Below are positions 8,576-16,825 of a stretch of DNA of 64,000 nucleotides, one piece after another. Both the position numbers and the translations under genes were made by a program. Source of the stretch: Spirulina subsalsa PCC 9445 (lineage in GTDB: Bacteria; Cyanobacteriota; Cyanobacteriia; Cyanobacteriales; Spirulinaceae). The notes under the pieces are model-generated. The model was not told the DNA's origin. It was given only the letters and a program-made list of their open reading frames with translations, and did not search any database. Positions within the stretch are counted from its first letter, which is position 1; every line of letters begins with the position of its first letter. The stretch lies in assembly GCF_000314005.1 (NCBI RefSeq), contig NZ_JH980292.1, forward strand, positions 2,886,779 to 2,950,778. The letters run 5' to 3'.

Positions 8576-11500
8576 CTAAATCTGTCCGCCTACACCTTTA
8601 AACTTCTCAACAAACGCCGAGATTTTTTGAAAAACGCTCTGTTTCTTGGTTTTGTATTGTGGATTAAGCGGACTCATTTTAGGCAGTGTTGAATTTAACT
8701 CCGTCCCATTCTCGCTGGCGAACTCCCGTTTTAGAGAGGCTTTGATATAGCGCTTGGCTGCTTCGACATTCAAGCCTTCGGAACGAATCAACTCATCAGC
8801 TTCGCGGGCTTGCTCGGCTTGGGCAAATTTAAAAAACGCATCAATGATGGTGGCTTTATCGGCTATCTCATCGAGATTAGTTTGATTAATGAAATCCACA
8901 ATTAGGCTTTCTTTTGCTCGATTGCCTAGGCTGGCTCGAATCAAGCGGCGCACGTCTTCGATTAATTCACCTTTATTTTTATTCTTTTTATTCTGCTCAA
9001 AAATTAGTTCAAGAATGTAATCCAGATTAATCTCTTGAGATTTCAGCAAATCCACCTCAAACACCACATCATCCCAATCCATGGCGGATTCTGCGTTTTC
9101 ACTGTCCGCTTTTTTCCGGCGCAACCAGTCGCGGATATCGTTGTAGGTGGAGCGGTAATCTTGAAGGGTGCGATCGCTCGGAACCTGGATTGCTTGCAGT
9201 GCCGTCAAGTCTTCATCACTTAAATAGTGTTCTGCTTTAAAGGCTTCAACCGCCGCCGGGTCATTGATATCCACCTGTTGCAAGGCTTTCAGGCTAGCAA
9301 ACTCATCGTAGTTTTGCAGCACATTTTCAACGCGCAAATATTCGCCAAATAGCTTGGCAAAGTCTTTTTTGTCCTTTTCTAAAACAATCTCATCGGGGTT
9401 GGGAAAACGCTGCTCTAAGTCCGTGACTACTTCTATAAAGCCGCGCCGGGCTTCACCCGTCACCACATCGGTAAAGCCTTCCATATATTCCCTGTAGCTT
9501 TTTTCTAGCACTACGTTTTTAGTGTTTTTATCGCCAAACAGGGTAATAGCGTCAATGGTAGCTTGTTCCAAATCGCGGAAGGTGACGATATTGCCAAAGG
9601 TCTTAGTAGCATCATAAATCCGGTTAGTGCGGGAATAGGCTTGCAGCAAACCGTGATAGCGCAGGTTTTTGTCCACAAATAAAGTGTTAAGGGTAGGCGC
9701 ATCAAACCCCGTCAGGAACATCCCCACCACAATTAGCAGGTCGATTTCTTGGGCTTTGACTTGCTTGGCCAGATCGCGGTAGTAGTTTTGGAAACCGTTG
9801 CTATCAACGCTGAAATTGGTTTTAAACAGGGCGTTATAGTCATTAATAGCAGCACTTAAAAATTCTTTAGCGCTGCTGTTCATGGCGGAGACATTAAAGC
9901 TTTCATCCAAAATTTCGCCCACGGTTGCCTGTTCTTCATTAGCGGCAAAGGAAAAAATAGTAGCGATTTTTAGGGGTTTATCGCGGTCTTTTTGCAACTG
10001 CTTAAAGGTTTCGTAATACAGCTTGGCCGCGTCCACACTGCTCACGGCAAACAGCGCGTTAAAGCCTTTGCTGCCAGCTTGCAAGCGGTGGGTTTTTTGG
10101 CGGAAGTTATTTAAGATATATTGGGCAATCTCGCCAATGCGATCAGGGTGTAACAGGGCTTGTTTATTTTCGGCGGCGCTCAGTTTTTGCTCATCCTGTT
10201 CGGTTTCAATGGCTTTGAACTTGGGGCGCACATCGTTATAGTCCACCTTGAATTTCAGCACTTTTTCATCACGGATTGCGTCGGTGATTACATAGGAATG
10301 CAATTCACAACCGAATACGCTGGCGGTGGTGTCTGCACCTAGGGCGTTTTGCTGAAAAATGGGGGTGCCAGTGAAGCCAAACTGATAAAATTTCTTGAAT
10401 TTTTTCCGTAAGTTCTTCTGTGCCTCACCAAATTGGCTACGGTGGCATTCATCAAAAATAAACACGACCTGCTTGTTATAGATGGCTAGGTCGCTTTCGG
10501 CTTTCATCAGGTTATTGAGTTTCTGGATAGTGGTGACGATGATTTTGTTGTCATCTTTCTCCAGATTTCGCTTTAGCCCGGCCGTGTTATCGGAGCCGTT
10601 GACGCTATCGGGAGAAAAGCGTTGATATTCTTTCATGGTTTGATAATCGAGGTCTTTTCTGTCCACCACAAAAAACACTTTGTCGATAAATTCTAGTTCG
10701 GTGGCTAGCCGCGCCGCTTTAAAGCTGGTTAAGGTTTTGCCGGAGCCGGTGGTGTGCCAGATGTAGCCGCCGCCTTCAGTTTTGCTCCAGTGTTTGGCTT
10801 GGTAGGCACTGTTAATTTTCCACAAAATGCGCTCAGTGGCCGCAATCTGGTAGGGGCGCATCACTAGCAAGGTATTATTAACATCAAATACGGAATATTT
10901 TAGCAGGACACTGAGCAGGGTGTTTTTCTGAAAAAAGGTGGCGGTAAAGTCTTTGAGGTCTTTAATCAGGCTGTTATCAGCTTTCGCCCAGTGCATGGTA
11001 AAGTCAAAGCTGTTTTTATTGCGTTGGGTGGTATTGGCAAAGTAGCGGGTATTGGTGCCGTTGGAAATGACAAAGAGTTGTAAATATTTATAGAGGGAAT
11101 GTTCAGCGTTGAAGCTTTCTTTGCTGTAGCGATGGACTTGGTTAAAGGCTTCTCGAATGGCTACGCCGCGTTTTTTGAGTTCAATTTGTACGAGGGGCAA
11201 GCCGTTGACTAAAATAGTCACATCGTAGCGGTTGGCTTGGGTTCCTTTTTGTTCAAATTGTTGGATGACTTGGACTTGATTACGGGCAAGGTTCTTTTTA
11301 TCGAGGAGGTAGATGTTTTGAATGTGGCCATCATCAAATACAAAATCATAGATGTAGTTATCATGGATTTTACGGGTTTTATCGGTGATGCTGTCCCCCG
11401 GTTTATCTAAAAAGTTTTCTACAAAACGCTGCCATTCACTATCGGTAAACTGCACATGATTGAGGGTCTGCAATTGCTCGCGGACGTTGGCTAACATGGC

Positions 11501-11671
11501 TTGGGGGTTGGTTAATTTGGGCAGGTATTGATAGCCTTGATTTACTAAGTCCTGAATCAATTCGCGCTCTAAAGCGCTTTCGCTTTGGTAGCTATCGCTT
11601 TGGGGGATTTTGGTGTATTTATTCAGAACGATGAAGTTATTGGATTCGGCGATCGCGTTGTAGTCGGTCAT
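8576..11671 (-). CDS. hsdR: Type I restriction enzyme R subunit (EcoR124/IC family)
   Basis: 1031 residues, full length. N-terminal nuclease: D150 and E164-L-K166 (L-V-Q-I-E-L-K) give the PD-(D/E)xK site at almost the same numbering as in EcoR124I. Then the SF2 translocase with Walker A G-S-G-K-T (309-313) in [14 protein letters not shown] and a DECH box at 407-410, further helicase motifs ([29 protein letters not shown]), and a helical C-terminus that binds HsdM. The start [12 protein letters not shown] fits EcoR124-type HsdR. It cuts unmodified DNA far from the target after translocation. It is separated from hsdS by about 3.3 kb of cargo, and its first 36 bp are repeated at 12635-12670 and 14563-14598. 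Confidence 0.95.
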   Translation of the reverse strand: MTDYNAIAESNNFIVLNKYTKIPQSDSYQSESALERELIQDLVNQGYQYLPKLTNPQAMLANVREQLQTLNHVQFTDSEWQRFVENFLDKPGDSITDKTRKIHDNYIYDFVFDDGHIQNIYLLDKKNLARNQVQVIQQFEQKGTQANRYDVTILVNGLPLVQIELKKRGVAIREAFNQVHRYSKESFNAEHSLYKYLQLFVISNGTNTRYFANTTQRNKNSFDFTMHWAKADNSLIKDLKDFTATFFQKNTLLSVLLKYSVFDVNNTLLVMRPYQIAATERILWKINSAYQAKHWSKTEGGGYIWHTTGSGKTLTSFKAARLATELEFIDKVFFVVDRKDLDYQTMKEYQRFSPDSVNGSDNTAGLKRNLEKDDNKIIVTTIQKLNNLMKAESDLAIYNKQVVFIFDECHRSQFGEAQKNLRKKFKKFYQFGFTGTPIFQQNALGADTTASVFGCELHSYVITDAIRDEKVLKFKVDYNDVRPKFKAIETEQDEQKLSAAENKQALLHPDRIGEIAQYILNNFRQKTHRLQAGSKGFNALFAVSSVDAAKLYYETFKQLQKDRDKPLKIATIFSFAANEEQATVGEILDESFNVSAMNSSAKEFLSAAINDYNALFKTNFSVDSNGFQNYYRDLAKQVKAQEIDLLIVVGMFLTGFDAPTLNTLFVDKNLRYHGLLQAYSRTNRIYDATKTFGNIVTFRDLEQATIDAITLFGDKNTKNVVLEKSYREYMEGFTDVVTGEARRGFIEVVTDLEQRFPNPDEIVLEKDKKDFAKLFGEYLRVENVLQNYDEFASLKALQQVDINDPAAVEAFKAEHYLSDEDLTALQAIQVPSDRTLQDYRSTYNDIRDWLRRKKADSENAESAMDWDDVVFEVDLLKSQEINLDYILELIFEQNKKNKNKGELIEDVRRLIRASLGNRAKESLIVDFINQTNLDEIADKATIIDAFFKFAQAEQAREADELIRSEGLNVEAAKRYIKASLKREFASENGTELNSTLPKMSPLNPQYKTKKQSVFQKISAFVEKFKGVGGQI

Positions 11672-11724
11672 TGGTTTTTGTCCTCTAAAAACTTCTGCTC
11701 CGCTTATTCTAATTGTTCTTCTAG

Positions 11725-12144
11725 TTAAATAAAAGCAGCAGGAGAAACATTAAAATACTCTCCCAATTTCTTGGCTTGAGTTTTGCTAATTTCTCTTTTG
11801 CCGCTAAGTATTGCTGATACTATTCCTTTATTTAAACCAGTTTCTCTAGCTAGTTCAACTTGCTTGATTTCCCGTGCTTCCATTAAATGCTGTAAGAATT
11901 CATGGGGCTTGGTGTTTATCCATTCTTGAAAAGAATAGGTTTTTTCTTCATAGTCTCGAATGAGTTTTACCAGCAACATAAATAGAGCCGTTTCGGCTTC
12001 GTTGCGTTCATGCTGCTTAGATAGAAGATTTTCTGTCACCGTAAGAAAATGCTCGTATTCTAGCTGCGTTTCGATGATCTTTGGACTGATTTCGTATCTA
12101 TTAAGCAACTCTATATAGCTATCTCTGTTAATAGTGAGGGTCAT
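11725..12144 (-). CDS. higA: HigA antitoxin (Xre family)
   Basis: The longer open frame begins at 12213 inside higB; I take ATG 12144 ([14 protein letters not shown]), which overlaps the higB stop by 17 bp and follows AAGGA. About 139 residues: an N-terminal helical domain, then a C-terminal HTH at about residues 85-135 ([39 protein letters not shown]). The order toxin first, antitoxin second is the HigBA arrangement. It should neutralise HigB and repress the operon, probably through the palindrome at 12510-12545. Confidence 0.85.
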   Translation of the reverse strand: MTLTINRDSYIELLNRYEISPKIIETQLEYEHFLTVTENLLSKQHERNEAETALFMLLVKLIRDYEEKTYSFQEWINTKPHEFLQHLMEAREIKQVELARETGLNKGIVSAILSGKREISKTQAKKLGEYFNVSPAAFI

Positions 12145-12427
12145 TTTTCCATTCATCCTTACTGTAGTCAGCGTGGTTGAGAAAGTATTTGAAGGATGCG
12201 ACTTGGCTTTCATAGTCGATCGCCAGTATTAGACGATATCTATTGCCTTTAATATTGAAAACTGTAAACCTACCAACGGCTTCAGCAGAAGGATAGTCGG
12301 CTTGCACATCGATCAGATTTCTCCAGTTAGAGTTCTCAACTTTTTTGGCGAAGTTTTTAACTATTTCGACTGTATTAGGGTATTGAGCAGCAGCTTTAAT
12401 AAGTTTTCCGACCGAGATAAGATGCAC
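12128..12427 (-). CDS. higB: HigB toxin (RelE superfamily mRNA interferase)
   Basis: 99 residues, typical of HigB. Recognisable parts are W-R-N-L-I-D-V-Q-A-D-Y-P-S-A-E, N-I-K-G-N-R-Y-R-L-I and the C-terminal F-K-Y-F-L-N-H-A-D-Y, the His-Tyr region found in this family. HigB cleaves ribosome-associated mRNA. The gene lies between hsdR and the chimeric hsd scar, on the hsd strand but with its own likely promoter. Confidence 0.88.
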   Translation of the reverse strand: MHLISVGKLIKAAAQYPNTVEIVKNFAKKVENSNWRNLIDVQADYPSAEAVGRFTVFNIKGNRYRLILAIDYESQVASFKYFLNHADYSKDEWKNDPHY

Positions 12428-12509
12428 GGGATCTTCCTTGTGAATGCAAGTTTGTCATGAGTCACAATTTATCTCTTTTCGCAGTTAGATTCCTATTATT
12501 AGTATCCAT

Positions 12510-12545
12510 GTTTACATATTGACAAAGAGTTGTCAATATGTAAAC
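12510..12545. promoter_or_regulatory. Perfect 16-bp-arm palindrome upstream of higBA
   Basis: GTTTACATATTGACAA (12510-12525) and TTGTCAATATGTAAAC (12530-12545) are exact inverted copies around AGAG, 83 bp before the higB start. On the minus strand TTGTCA in the right arm can act as a -35 box with TAATAA 18 bases on, so the dyad overlaps the likely promoter. This is the position expected of the HigA or HigBA autorepressor operator. Confidence 0.65.
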
Positions 12546-12553
12546 AATTTGTA

Positions 12554-12670
12554 TTATTGTTGCCGCAGGGCGATTTCACGGGGTAAGCCTTCGATAACTC
12601 TTGGTTGCTTGCTGTATTGTTCTAGAACAATACAGTTATTGGCTTCGGCGATCGCGTTGTAGTCGGTCAT
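12554..12670 (-). pseudogene. Chimeric scar: hsdR 5' end fused to an hsdS 3' fragment
   Basis: A 38-codon frame from ATG 12670. Codons 1-12 ([12 protein letters not shown]) repeat the start of hsdR with one base change in 36; codons 27-38 (EGLPREIALRQQ) match the C-terminal HsdS segment EGLPREIALRQQ encoded near 15065-15105; the middle resembles neither closely. Its ATG overlaps the stop of the DUF4276 gene as ATGA. Best read as a recombination scar showing that hsdS and hsdR ends were once adjacent here. Confidence 0.7.
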
Positions 12671-13290
12671 TGGTTATTTTCTCCTGTATTGTTGTTACAT
12701 TGCCATCCCATGTCACTAGCCATTCTCTGCAAGCCAGCAATAAACACCTGAAAACTTTTTGATTTATTAATGTTTTCAATATTTAATCCAATATTTAAAT
12801 GGTCGCCCATTAAGCGGGCGCTGCTAGCTTTTTGAAATTCAGGAATTAAACGAGCAACTTCAATAGAAGGCTTTTGCCATTCATCTGGTACAGAAAACCG
12901 TTTTACATTTTTGGGAGTATTGAGCTTAGGGTTGTTAAAAGCAGAGGCTAATGCTGATAAATCACCTAAATACCATCCTTCTAACTCTTGGCAAACTAAT
13001 CGCACTAAGGTATCTGAACGCCCATTAGCTTCACATATAGCTAACAAGCGTGATTTTAATAATATACAATCTGTGTTATCGTTATCACGAACAATCACAA
13101 AGCGATCATCTGGAATTTGCCACGCCTTTAATTTTCTAGGAATACTTTTATCTAAGTCACTCTTGCCTTGATGCGGTATACAAAGAAAATGTTCACCTTC
13201 AATCCAGCCCGGAAATAACCTTGGCAATAAACCTGCCAATAAATTTTTCATGGAAGGCTCTTCCAATAAAAAGATAATTCTTCCTTGCAT
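12667..13290 (-). CDS. DUF4276 (TOPRIM-like) protein, putative defence effector
   Basis: 207 residues. The N-terminal F-L-L-E-E-P-S, the middle F-V-I-V-R-D-N-D-N-T-D-C and C-Q-E-L-E-G-W-Y-L-G-D give the acidic pattern of DUF4276, a TOPRIM-like fold proposed to be a nuclease. The start overlaps the stop of the upstream ATPase as TAATG, so the two are translationally coupled. ATPase plus TOPRIM-like pairs are known in anti-phage systems such as PARIS and in Abi loci; whether this one belongs to a named type I cannot decide. Confidence 0.7.
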   Translation of the reverse strand: MQGRIIFLLEEPSMKNLLAGLLPRLFPGWIEGEHFLCIPHQGKSDLDKSIPRKLKAWQIPDDRFVIVRDNDNTDCILLKSRLLAICEANGRSDTLVRLVCQELEGWYLGDLSALASAFNNPKLNTPKNVKRFSVPDEWQKPSIEVARLIPEFQKASSARLMGDHLNIGLNIENINKSKSFQVFIAGLQRMASDMGWQCNNNTGENNQ

Positions 13291-14474
13291 TAATTTAGAC
13301 CCTCAAACAAGCCTTGTTTCCATAGGTATCCAGGTAAGTCACCCGCCTCAAATAAAGCTTTGAGATTTTGAGAATCATTAGCACAGGTCACTTTTGTAAA
13401 TCCAGAATCTTTGCGTAAACAATAAATTTCAGCCAGTGTGAGGGCATTTAAAAAATCAGGGGAGTGGGAGGAAATAAATACTTGTCCGCCGCGACGAGCA
13501 TAAGCCCTAAACTCTTCGGCTAACTCAGGTAATAATTCTGGATATAACTGATTTTCAGGTTCTTCTACAGCTAAAAGAGGAAATGGTTTTGGATCATTTA
13601 ATAAAATTAAATACGCAAACATTTTAATAGTGCCATCGGATACATGGCGAGCAATAAAGGGGTCTTTAAAACTACCGTCCTGAAAGCGCAATACCAAGCG
13701 ACCATCTTCTGTTTGTTTGGGTTCTATAACGGATACTCCAGGCACCCTGACGCGCATAGACTTTAATACACGCTCAAAACTTTCAGGATGATGTTCAAAT
13801 AAATAATTTGAGACAACGGCTAAATTGTCGCCACGAGTTGATAGATGTTCAGCAAAACCATCTTCTTGACTGGGGCGTGCTTCAGAAATATGAAAATCGG
13901 AGATGTGCCAATTTTCAATCATTAATCGAAAAGCACTAGCGGCTTTAAAACGCTCAAACTGCCCTAAACCTTTAATGGCTAAAATATCAGGAGAATCTAA
14001 TTCCTGTTCTTCTCGTTTTAATTCTTCATCGGGCTTAGAAAAATCTTCTTCATTGATAATGGAGTAACCTTTACCATAAGTAAAGTCTAGGAAGTGGCAG
14101 GGTTTGCCATTAGCGCCGCGTTTGTAATGCAAAATTTCACGAGCAATAACAGGTCTGCCTATTGTACTAGGTTCAAGTTTTAAAATATAGGTTACTAAAC
14201 GATCATAACCTGTTATTTCCATACGGAACTGCATAGAAATTTCAATAGGTTCGGACGCAAAGCCACGACTTGCTAACTCTTTATACCCGCCTCTTTTTGA
14301 AATAGCCTTAGTCACGTTCATAGCAAGAGAATCTTTCAAAAACGAAAAAACATCAAATAAGGTAGATTTTCCTGTGCCATTAGCGCCGACAAGTACACAC
14401 AATCGCGGGATATTAGTCAGCTTGGTATCACGAAACAAGCGGTAGTTTTTTATTTCCAGTGATTCAATTTGCAT
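13290..14474 (-). CDS. AAA/ABC-type ATPase of a two-gene defence pair
   Basis: 394 residues. Walker A is G30-A-N-G-T-G-K-S-T38. An ABC-like signature V-S-D-G-T precedes Walker B P-L-L-A-V-E-E-P-E-N, and a switch-type I-S-S-H-S-P-D-F-L follows, as in AAA_21/OLD/RecF-like ATPases. It should be a cytoplasmic sensor or clamp that works with the coupled DUF4276 protein. Inserted between hsdS and hsdR on the hsd strand; an hsdR 5' fragment lies just upstream. Confidence 0.78.
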   Translation of the reverse strand: MQIESLEIKNYRLFRDTKLTNIPRLCVLVGANGTGKSTLFDVFSFLKDSLAMNVTKAISKRGGYKELASRGFASEPIEISMQFRMEITGYDRLVTYILKLEPSTIGRPVIAREILHYKRGANGKPCHFLDFTYGKGYSIINEEDFSKPDEELKREEQELDSPDILAIKGLGQFERFKAASAFRLMIENWHISDFHISEARPSQEDGFAEHLSTRGDNLAVVSNYLFEHHPESFERVLKSMRVRVPGVSVIEPKQTEDGRLVLRFQDGSFKDPFIARHVSDGTIKMFAYLILLNDPKPFPLLAVEEPENQLYPELLPELAEEFRAYARRGGQVFISSHSPDFLNALTLAEIYCLRKDSGFTKVTCANDSQNLKALFEAGDLPGYLWKQGLFEGLN

Positions 14475-14535
14475 AACGTGAACCTTTAATCGTGAGTAAT
14501 GAACATCTAAAGAATATGGGGGATTACTAACTGAT

Positions 14536-14598
14536 TTAGCCGATTATATCGCTGCCTAGAGAGTTATTGGATTCAGTGATCGCGTTGTAGTCGGTCAT
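14536..14598 (-). pseudogene. Third copy of the hsdR 5' end
   Basis: From ATG 14598 the frame reads MTDYNAITESNNSLGSDIIG and stops. The first 36 bases match hsdR with two changes. Together with 11671 and 12670 this marks three former hsdR start points in the same orientation. The rest of the 14475-14758 gap carries only the promoter below. Confidence 0.75.
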
Positions 14599-14705
14599 GG
14601 TCGCTCTCAATCTCGTCCACTGTCGGCAGATGTGACTACACCAATCAGGGAATATTGTCCCACAGGCGGCGGGACTAATTCAACTCGACACTTAAAATAA
14701 ATGGG

Positions 14706-14711
14706 TATAAT
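14706..14711 (+). promoter_or_regulatory. Consensus -10 box before the VapB-like antitoxin
   Basis: A perfect TATAAT 47 bp before ATG 14759, with TCGACA at 14685-14690 as a poor -35 (15-bp spacing). It faces right, opposite to the hsd genes. Confidence 0.45.
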
Positions 14712-14758
14712 AGATAGACTCAATCAAAAATGTGTTGTTCTGTTTAGAGGGTATAACC

Positions 14759-14986
14759 ATGACAAATCAAGAAATTTTAGATGAGTTTTTATCTTTGCCT
14801 ATTGAAGCACAGAAGCAAGTCGTCAGCCTCATCACTTTTTTGAAACAGAAGTATTTATGCTCTGATTCTTTACCTACCTCATCAAGTGTTGATTTAGTCA
14901 GTGATCCTTTTGTGGGAATGTGGCGCGATCGCGAAGATTTAAGTAGCACTACTTGGTTGCGAAATTTGCGAGAAAGTGAGTGGTGA
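14759..14986 (+). CDS. VapB-like (DUF2281-type) antitoxin, toxin partner lost
   Basis: 75 residues from ATG 14759 (MTNQEILDEFLSLPIEAQKQ), preferred over GTG 14732 because GAGGG stands before it. The C-terminus D-P-F-V-G-M-W-R-D-R-E-D-L-x-x-x-x-x-W-L-R-N-L-R-E is the usual tail of antitoxins placed before PIN toxins. Its TGA overlaps a GTG that begins a toxin of which only seven codons remain. It stands alone on the plus strand inside the leftward hsd locus. Confidence 0.68.
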   Translation: MTNQEILDEFLSLPIEAQKQVVSLITFLKQKYLCSDSLPTSSSVDLVSDPFVGMWRDREDLSSTTWLRNLRESEW

Positions 14987-15003
14987 AAGACTCATGGCTA
15001 GTT
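14983..15003 (+). pseudogene. Seven-codon stub of a PIN toxin
   Basis: GTG 14983 overlaps the antitoxin stop and reads V-K-D-S-W-L-V, matching the start of PIN toxins of the x-S-W-L-V-D-T-N type, but D-T-N is replaced by unrelated sequence leading into the antisense end of hsdS. Confidence 0.4.
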
Positions 15004-15011
15004 CAACTTGC

Positions 15012-16211
15012 TCATTTTTTCTCCTTAGTTTTGGGAAAGTTTAACAACAGGTCGCGGTAATATTCGTATTGCTGTTGGCGCAGGGCGATTTCACGGGGTA
15101 GGCCTTCGCGGATGGAGGTGGTGAGGGTGTCGAATTTGTCGAGGATGGCGACGATGCGGGCTTGTTCTTCGAGAGAGGGAACAGGGACTTTCATTCTGTT
15201 TAGTGCTGTTAGGGTAATGGTTTTTTGTGCTGCACCAACAGCTACCGCATAAGCTTGTTTCAAAAAATCAGAACTGCGGAGTACATGATAAAGATATTTA
15301 GGAATAATTACATTTCCATTTGGGCGCAAAATGGCGATATGTCGTTGAAATGTAAACTTCCTGTTTTCATTTATAAAAACTGGAATGCCAAACGAACCCA
15401 CAACGGTATAAAGAATGTCATTTTTTCTCGCTTTGCGTTTATCATCAAGTTCAGTATAGTAAGCTTCTGAAACAAATTTTGTATTGATAAAATCTATTTG
15501 ATGTGAATTTGAAACGTTTGAAATGGTAATAAATGGAATACCTGTATTAGTTTTTGGTGGTGCTTGATGATCACCGTCGGCAATACTTACACAACATTGT
15601 GAAAGTTGCATAATGGGTACTTCACCCCCAAAGGTAAACAACCGATCGCGGTAGTAGTTATATTGTTGTTGGCGGGCGGTCAACTCGGCGGTCAACTCGG
15701 CGGTCAACTCGGCGGTCAACGCTGTAAAAGTGTCCAAAATCCGCACGATTTCGGCTTGAATGGCAATGGGTGGGATGGGGATTTGGAATTTGTCAGTATC
15801 AGGTGTTGCAATCTGTGGCATCTGCATTTTACTGCCAAGATTTTGAAAATATGGCTCATTAATTTTAAGAAAGTAGTACACAAACTTAGTGCTAATACTC
15901 TCATCTTTTGAATGATAAGACCACATTTCATTTTTATGTGAAAAGGGCTTATCGTAGTAATCAAATTCAATAAAACCACGCGATTTTACAATAATTGAAG
16001 GCTCTCTATTTATATCCTTCTCTGGAATATCCTCAAAATCAACAAATGCAACAGTTTTACCGCCTGCAAAGATTTTTAATGGCGCATCTTCTTTGTGCAT
16101 TTCTTTCATTTGCCCAGCAGTTATTTTAGTGCCTTTGGTACGAGCAAGAGCTTTCCCCAACGGCTTCCACTCCACCGCCACCCCATCTAACAACCTTTCC
16201 ATAAAACTCAT
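15012..16211 (-). CDS. hsdS: Type I restriction-modification specificity subunit with TAEL repeats
   Basis: 399 residues with the normal two-half plan. TRD1 covers about 10-150, followed by the central conserved region QAEIVRILDTFTALTAELTA containing three TAEL units and ending R-Q-Q-Q-Y-N-Y-Y-R-D. TRD2 covers about 200-345, followed by the second conserved repeat QARIVAILDKFDTLTTSIRE to the end. HsdS sets the split DNA target of the HsdM2S enzyme; TAEL number sets the spacer length between half-sites in EcoR124-type systems. The start overlaps a small upstream frame as ATGA. Frame is intact, so methylation should be active. Confidence 0.92.
   Translation of the reverse strand: MSFMERLLDGVAVEWKPLGKALARTKGTKITAGQMKEMHKEDAPLKIFAGGKTVAFVDFEDIPEKDINREPSIIVKSRGFIEFDYYDKPFSHKNEMWSYHSKDESISTKFVYYFLKINEPYFQNLGSKMQMPQIATPDTDKFQIPIPPIAIQAEIVRILDTFTALTAELTAELTAELTARQQQYNYYRDRLFTFGGEVPIMQLSQCCVSIADGDHQAPPKTNTGIPFITISNVSNSHQIDFINTKFVSEAYYTELDDKRKARKNDILYTVVGSFGIPVFINENRKFTFQRHIAILRPNGNVIIPKYLYHVLRSSDFLKQAYAVAVGAAQKTITLTALNRMKVPVPSLEEQARIVAILDKFDTLTTSIREGLPREIALRQQQYEYYRDLLLNFPKTKEKK
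15675..15720 (-). repeat. 12-bp repeats coding TAEL in hsdS
   Basis: Three exact units of GGCGGTCAACTC (plus strand) at 15675-15686, 15687-15698 and 15699-15710, followed by 10 bases of a fourth. They encode three TAEL units plus L-T-A. Slippage by one unit would keep frame and add or remove four residues. Confidence 0.95.
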
Positions 16212-16339
16212 CCCACACCTCCATCAAACCCTATTAATTCCCGCTCAATCTCTTTAATACAAAATTCGGCGCAACGGGTCATTTCTACATACACCTCAAT
16301 GCAGTCATAGCTATTTCTCTGAATTACTGTTCCATCCAT
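16208..16339 (-). CDS. Possible 43-residue ORF coupled to hsdS
   Basis: From ATG 16339 the frame reads MDGTVIQRNSYDCIEVYVEM, continues TRCAEFCIKEIERELIGFDG and stops in an ATGA overlap with hsdS. It overlaps the end of the upstream antitoxin gene by 29 bp. Family not recognised; it may be the tail of a gene once located between hsdM and hsdS, or a coupling leader. Inner ATG at 16282 is an alternative start. Confidence 0.3.
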   Translation of the reverse strand: MDGTVIQRNSYDCIEVYVEMTRCAEFCIKEIERELIGFDGGVG

Positions 16340-16577
16340 GAATAGGATCGATTTCATTACAGAGTATTTCTTCTTCTAAGTCAGAAATATCAGTTTCTCC
16401 AGATTGACCCAGAGCCGCAATGCTGAGGAGGAAATTTTGTTGAGGTGGGGATGTTTTTTGGTGGCGGGTTTTGTATTGTAGATATTCGAGGAAGTTGGCA
16501 AGCTCGATAAGTGCTTCATCGGGTAATGCGTTAATCGATTGAATCAATTCTTGTTTTTGAACTACTAAGTTAGACAT
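16311..16577 (-). CDS. Orphan VapB/DUF2281-like antitoxin
   Basis: 88 residues from ATG 16577, which has AGGAAAAAATA before it (the frame opens at 16598). Layout: an N-terminal helical part with L-P-D-E-A-L-I-E-L-A-N-F-L-E-Y-L-Q-Y-K, a linker, then L-S-I-A-A-L-G-Q-S-G-E-T-D-I-S and D-P-I-H-G-W, the standard cyanobacterial antitoxin tail. Such genes normally precede a PIN toxin; none follows here, only the 43-codon frame and hsdS. Confidence 0.6.
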   Translation of the reverse strand: MSNLVVQKQELIQSINALPDEALIELANFLEYLQYKTRHQKTSPPQQNFLLSIAALGQSGETDISDLEEEILCNEIDPIHGWNSNSEK

Positions 16578-16622
16578 TATTTTTTCCTCTGTTTGCACGA
16601 TCTTAATTTAAGTTATCTTTTT

Positions 16623-16814
16623 TTAACCCTCAATCTCCGCCACAATCGCATCAATCTCCGCCCGCAAACGATCAATCTTCGCCACAGTCGTTTTTAACTC
16701 CGCATTCAACGCCACAATATCCACCTTTTCCCGCGTATCCTCCGCCTCCACATAACTACTCACTGAAAGATTGTAATCATTCGCCGCAATCTCTTCAAAT
16801 ACAAAGTTCAACAT
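16623..16814 (-). pseudogene. Duplicate of the hsdM 3' end downstream of darG
   Basis: The frame from ATG 16814 ([20 protein letters not shown] ... to E-I-E-G) is the last 57 or so residues of HsdM with a new start. At DNA level about 170 bp (16626-16796) match 18543-18713 with only three differences. So darT and darG are flanked by direct copies of the hsdM 3' end: the functional one upstream, this one downstream. Confidence 0.9.
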
Positions 16815-16825
16815 AACGAGTCATA

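Noticed and set aside
11849-15012. A 16-nt identity between higA (11849-11864) and the hsdS/vapC-stub junction (14997-15012)
   Set aside because: One chance 16-mer pair is expected in a window of this size; its position at a junction is suggestive but not enough.
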